Below, one piece after another: positions 61,180 through 64,000 of a stretch of 64,000 nucleotides of DNA (position 1 is the stretch's first letter; every line of letters begins with the position of its first letter). The notes beneath the pieces are model-generated. The model had not been told where the DNA came from. It ran no database searches and saw nothing but the letters and a program-made list of their open reading frames with translations. The stretch lies in the NCBI RefSeq assembly GCF_002874965.1, contig NZ_CP025624.1:2790001-2854000 (forward strand). The letters are read 5' to 3'. Source of the DNA: Pseudomonas sp. NC02. Its GTDB lineage: Bacteria; Pseudomonadota; Gammaproteobacteria; Pseudomonadales; Pseudomonadaceae. The translations under genes were made by a program, and so were the position numbers.

Positions 61180-62043
61180 TCAGCGCCGCAACTGCGGCTC
61201 GCCTTCAATGCAGCTCACCAGAAACTCCATCACCACCTTCACCGAAGGCGAGCGGCGCATATCCGGATACACCGTCAGCCAGATATCGCGAACCGGGCCT
61301 TCGGTGTTTGTTGCCAGGCGCACCAATGCCGGGTCGTGATCGCCCACCAGCGTGGGCAACACCACTGCACCCACCTGGGCCCGGGCGGCCATTTGCTGGG
61401 TGATCAGGTCGCTGGCGGCGAAGGCAATCGTGCGGTTGCCGCGTACCTGATGCATCCACGCCTGTTGGGGCAGGTGGTCGCGGGTGGCGTCATAGGCAAT
61501 GAACGTCCACTGTTCAGCGGGTAACTGCTTGAGCTCGGGCGTGGCATAGAGCCGGAAACGCACGGCGCCGACCTTTCTGCGTACCAGCGCTTCCTCATCG
61601 GGACGCACCGTGCGCAGGGCAATGTCGGCTTCGCCTTTGTCGAGGGCGGCCAGCGTCGTCGAGGACATCAACACGATATTCAGCTTGGGATACTGCGCCC
61701 TGAACCGTGCGACATGGGGCGCGATGCAGTGGATGGCAATCGACGGCGGGCAACTGACCCGCACGGTGCCGGCCACTTCGATCGAGGCCACGCGGGACAG
61801 GCGCATCACTTCGGTGGCCATCTCGCCCATGCCGGCCGCCAGCTTCGCCAGTGCCAGGCCTTCCTCGGTGAGCGGCCGGCTGCGGGGCAGGCGATCCACC
61901 AGTTTGACGCCGAGGGCTTTTTCCAGGGCATCGACGCGCCGGCCGACGGTGGCGTGTTCCACCTGCAGCTCGCGGGCGGCAGCCGACAGCGACTGGGTGC
62001 GTGCCAGTACGGTGAAGAAAAACAGATCCTGCCAGTCGAACAT
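61180..62043 (-). CDS. LysR family regulator (divergent to quinone reductase)
   Basis: 287 residues from the ATG at 62043; a long in-frame extension upstream overlaps the divergent gene and is not used. HTH about 4-62: FDWQDLFFFTVLARTQSLSAAARELQVEHATVGRRVDALEKALGVKL. C-terminal domain with GEADIALRTVRPDEEALVRRKVG. About 100 bases separate it from the divergent quinone-oxidoreductase gene, its likely target. Its stop is one base after that of the convergent GlxA-type gene. Confidence 0.9.
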   Translation of the reverse strand: MFDWQDLFFFTVLARTQSLSAAARELQVEHATVGRRVDALEKALGVKLVDRLPRSRPLTEEGLALAKLAAGMGEMATEVMRLSRVASIEVAGTVRVSCPPSIAIHCIAPHVARFRAQYPKLNIVLMSSTTLAALDKGEADIALRTVRPDEEALVRRKVGAVRFRLYATPELKQLPAEQWTFIAYDATRDHLPQQAWMHQVRGNRTIAFAASDLITQQMAARAQVGAVVLPTLVGDHDPALVRLATNTEGPVRDIWLTVYPDMRRSPSVKVVMEFLVSCIEGEPQLRR

Positions 62044-62145
62044 CGGGTTATTTCCGCACGGAGGTTGGGAGGTATTGGGGAATTCTCGTACAGAGTAGCG
62101 CCTTTTACCATGGCGCATTCCCACTGCAAACGGAGTTGTCTCGCG

Positions 62146-63144
62146 ATGAAAGCCCTCACCCTTGAAACCTACGGCGGCCCGGAAGTTGTTCAACTGCGCC
62201 ACGATGTCCCTACACCTCAGGTGACACCCGGCCATGTGCTGGTCAAGGTGGCCTGCGCCGGGATCAATTTCATGGATGTGCACACCCGCCAGGGCAAATA
62301 CGCCAGCTCGGTGACCTACCCGGTTAGGCTGCCGTGCACCTTGGGCATGGAAGGGGCCGGTGTGGTGGTGGCGGTGGGCGAGGGCGTGAGCCATCTGGCG
62401 CCGGGTGATCGAGTGGCCTGGTGCATTTCATGGGGCGCGTTCGCCGAATACGCCAGCGTACCCGCCGCGCGAGTGGCGCAGATTCCCAATGCGATCGGCT
62501 TCGATCAGGCGGCTGCGGCGATGTTCCAGGGCTGCACGGCTCACTACCTGATTGAAGATGTTGCGCGGTTGCAGGCGGGCAACAGCTGCCTGATCCATGC
62601 CGCGTCCGGCAGCATCGGCCAGTTGCTGGTGCAAATGGCCCGGCGACTCGGTGCCACGGTATTCACCACCGGCAGCAGCGTCGAAAAGTGCGCGATTGCC
62701 CTTGAGCGTGGCGCGGATCAGGCCTGGCAATACGACGGGTTTGCCGAGCGAGTCTTGCAGGTAACGCAGGGGCGGGGTGTGGACGTGGTGTTCGATTCGG
62801 TGGGTAAGGCCACCTTGCGTGAAAGCTTCAAGGCCTGTCGTACGCGGGGGCTGATCGTCAATTACGGCAACGTCTCCGGTTCGATCACTGACCTCGATCC
62901 GATGGAGTTGGGGGAGGCCGGTTCACTGTTCCTGACTCGCCCACGGCTCAACGACCACATGGCTGACGGGCCTACGGTGCAGAGGCGTGCCAATGCGGTG
63001 TTCGCGGCGATACTTGAAGGTTCGCTGACGGTGGATATCGAAGGGCATTACGCCCTGGAAGAGGTGCAGCAGGTGCACGCGAGGATTGAGGCACGGCAGC
63101 AGATTGGCAAGGCGGTGGTGTGGCTGGACCGTGAACTTCACTAA
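62146..63144 (+). CDS. NADPH:quinone oxidoreductase (zeta-crystallin-like, MDR family)
   Basis: 332 residues from the ATG at 62146 with GGAG upstream. No zinc ligands, as in QOR enzymes. GINFMDVHTRQGKY is the QOR signature near residue 40, LGMEGAGVVVAVGEGV follows, and the NADPH site is HAASGSIGQLLVQMARRLGATV (AxxGxxG variant SGSIGQ). It reduces quinones or similar enones in the cytoplasm. Divergent LysR likely regulates it. Confidence 0.9.
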   Translation: MKALTLETYGGPEVVQLRHDVPTPQVTPGHVLVKVACAGINFMDVHTRQGKYASSVTYPVRLPCTLGMEGAGVVVAVGEGVSHLAPGDRVAWCISWGAFAEYASVPAARVAQIPNAIGFDQAAAAMFQGCTAHYLIEDVARLQAGNSCLIHAASGSIGQLLVQMARRLGATVFTTGSSVEKCAIALERGADQAWQYDGFAERVLQVTQGRGVDVVFDSVGKATLRESFKACRTRGLIVNYGNVSGSITDLDPMELGEAGSLFLTRPRLNDHMADGPTVQRRANAVFAAILEGSLTVDIEGHYALEEVQQVHARIEARQQIGKAVVWLDRELH

Positions 63145-63159
63145 TGGCCAGAGAGCTTG

Positions 63160-63291
63160 TGTGGCGAGGGAGCTTGCTCCCGCTGGGCTGCGAAGCGGCC
63201 CCAACACCTGCCAATGGGGTCTTCCTGGAGAAACGCGGTGAGTTCATTGGGGCTGCTGCGCAGCCCAGCGGGAGCAAGCTCCCTCGCCACA
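63160..63291. repeat. REPIN, GCGAGGGAGCTTGCTCCC class
   Basis: TGTGGCGAGGGAGCTTGCTC and its complement, 132 bases, with the internal GGGCTGCGAAGCGGCCCC arms. It starts 16 bases after the quinone reductase stop. Confidence 0.9.
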
Positions 63292-63330
63292 GGGGTCGTG
63301 GCGCTTGTGAGGATCAGTTAACAGCAGGCG

Positions 63331-63357
63331 AAAAAAAGCCGGCTGATCAGGCCGGCT
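63331..63357 (-). terminator. Rho-independent terminator of the repeat-protein gene
   Basis: The minus strand reads AGCCGGCCTGATCAGCCGGC followed by seven T residues. The stem is 63337-63343 against 63351-63357. It lies about 27 bases after the repeat-protein stop, showing that this gene is a real, terminated transcript. Confidence 0.88.
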
Positions 63358-63383
63358 GGGGGGTGAACCGCGAACCACAGTCG

Positions 63384-63731
63384 TTACGCGCGGTTTTCCA
63401 TCAGGCGGTCTGCACCACCTTCAGCCACACGGTTTTCTTGAAGACGGTCAGCACCACCTTCAGCTACACGGTTGCCCTGGAGACGTTCAGCGCCACCTTC
63501 AGCAACACGACGTTCCAGCAGGCGATCAGAACCACCTTCAGCAACACGACGTTCCAGCAGGCGATCAGACCCGCCTTCAGCAACACGACGTTCCAGCATA
63601 CGGTCAGACCCACCCTCAGCCACGCGGCTGTCCATCAGGCGATCCGCGCCGCCTTCAGCGAGGGCAGGTTGGGTAAAGGCGCTTACAGCAAGTACCGAGA
63701 AAGCGAGGCTAAGCAAGAGTTGGCGTTTCAT
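63384..63731 (-). CDS. Small exported protein of seven 13-residue tandem repeats
   Basis: 115 residues. A signal peptide (MKRQLLLSLAFSVLAVSAFT, cleavage after ALA at 25) leads to a mature part made only of repeats: seven units E-G-G-[SA]-[DE]-R-[LM]-x-x-x-R-V-A, 39 bases each (about 63656 down to 63387). Units 2-4 are near-identical at the DNA level. It is probably periplasmic or secreted. I recall similar Pseudomonas proteins named phage infection protein, but without proof. Gly-Gly/Arg periodicity suggests a regular solenoid or a disordered cationic chain. A good terminator follows. Confidence 0.82.
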   Translation of the reverse strand: MKRQLLLSLAFSVLAVSAFTQPALAEGGADRLMDSRVAEGGSDRMLERRVAEGGSDRLLERRVAEGGSDRLLERRVAEGGAERLQGNRVAEGGADRLQENRVAEGGADRLMENRA

Positions 63732-63868
63732 GAGGGTGTGCTCCGGGAAAGTCGTTGGTTGGTATGGATGCGATGTTACGCGGCAGATTTTTTAAGAGAA
63801 CTTCATTGGGCTGATGGTGACTATCGACGCCAGCGATGGCCCGTTTTCCCGGGCCATCGCGTCGCTCA
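63732..63868. other. Intergenic region with hairpin
   Basis: 137 bases upstream of the repeat-protein gene and downstream of the pirin gene. It contains the AT-rich likely promoter of the repeat gene (63785-63800) and the hairpin at 63833-63860. Confidence 0.4.
63833..63860. terminator. Hairpin after the pirin gene
   Basis: GCGATGGCCCG pairs with CGGGCCATCGC across a six-base loop, an 11-bp perfect stem nine bases past the pirin stop. There is no T-run on the minus strand, so it may end or stabilise the transcript rather than be a textbook terminator. Confidence 0.55.
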
Positions 63869-64000
63869 TCACGGCATTTCTGGCAGTTCCCGAGGGCGCA
63901 GGTCGAACACCAGCACCTCGGCGTCCTCCCCATGGCTCAGGTGAATCTCCCGCTCATCGCGCACTCGGGCGCCGTCGCCTTCGTGCAAGCGCTGGCCATT
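63869..64000 (-). CDS. Pirin family protein, C-terminal fragment
   Basis: 43 residues to the stop at 63869, the rest lies beyond the window. NGQRLHEGDGARVRDEREIH then GEDAEVLVFDL matches the end of YhhW-type pirins (short cupin proteins with quercetinase-like activity). The LHEGDGARV and EVLVFDL strands are the second cupin's last part. Identity is moderately sure because of the short length. Confidence 0.65.
   Translation of the reverse strand, partial: NGQRLHEGDGARVRDEREIHLSHGEDAEVLVFDLRPRELPEMP

Overview
The window looks like chromosome from a Pseudomonas of the P. fluorescens group. It is GC-rich, its genes are densely packed on both strands, and it is rich in LysR, HxlR, AraC and MFS genes. 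It also carries at least eleven intergenic REP/REPIN-type inverted repeats with arms such as GCGAGGGAGCTTGCTCCCGC and GTGGGAGCGGGCTTGCTCGC, which are typical of that group. No rRNA, tRNA, CRISPR array, phage module or intact insertion sequence was seen. Only the first ~540 bases look different: they are AT-richer and hold the 5' part of an unrecognised gene, perhaps the edge of an accessory segment.

Layout. 1-16 kb: export and regulation genes, mostly transporter/regulator pairs. These are a NepI-like MFS pump, a lipoprotein serine hydrolase, a PEBP protein with an AraC regulator, two LysE-type exporters with LysR or XRE-cupin regulators, a PAS-GGDEF diguanylate cyclase, a glutathione transferase, a lysine-rich DUF2986 mini-protein, an HxlR/SDR pair, and an HxlR-EmrA-EmrB multidrug operon. 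16-21.5 kb: an MFS/LysR divergent pair, then a three-gene molybdenum hydroxylase (2Fe-2S subunit, Tat-exported Mo subunit, triheme cytochrome c). 21.6-28.4 kb: MsrA with an MFS pump, then a polar amino-acid ABC transporter, an FAD amine/amino-acid oxidase and an Lrp regulator in one direction. 28.5-34.3 kb: VOC protein, chemoreceptor, LysR/EamA pair, SDR.

34.4-46.7 kb: a transketolase, a DUF465 protein, a 2-oxoadipate dioxygenase/decarboxylase (HglS type), a large GH63-like glucosidase, an SCP2 protein, a histidine phosphatase, SohB, and a GlcG-like protein overlapping an MFS gene with a divergent LysR.

46.8-56.0 kb is the most coherent system: a tetritol (erythritol/threitol) utilisation cluster. 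Minus-strand genes encode a ribose-type ABC transporter (ATPase, permease, binding protein), a GolD/D-threitol-dehydrogenase-like SDR, an erythritol/L-threitol-dehydrogenase-like zinc enzyme, and DhaK and DhaL kinase subunits. Divergent plus-strand genes encode an RpiB-family isomerase and a SorC/EryD-type regulator. The inferred route is tetritol to erythrulose to erythrulose phosphate to erythrose 4-phosphate. A perfect 20-bp palindrome in the divergent promoter region is a candidate operator. The isomerase lacks the ring-opening His of ribose-5-phosphate isomerase B, which fits an acyclic tetrose substrate. REPINs interrupt the minus-strand operon twice.

56-64 kb: a sulfonate-type binding protein, a phosphoglycerate-mutase-like gene whose last 15 codons lie inside a REPIN, a GFA protein, LysR genes, an apparent deletion scar joining the 3' ends of two divergent genes, a thioesterase, a GlxA-type regulator, a quinone reductase, and a small exported protein made almost entirely of seven 13-residue repeats. 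The window ends in the C-terminus of a pirin.
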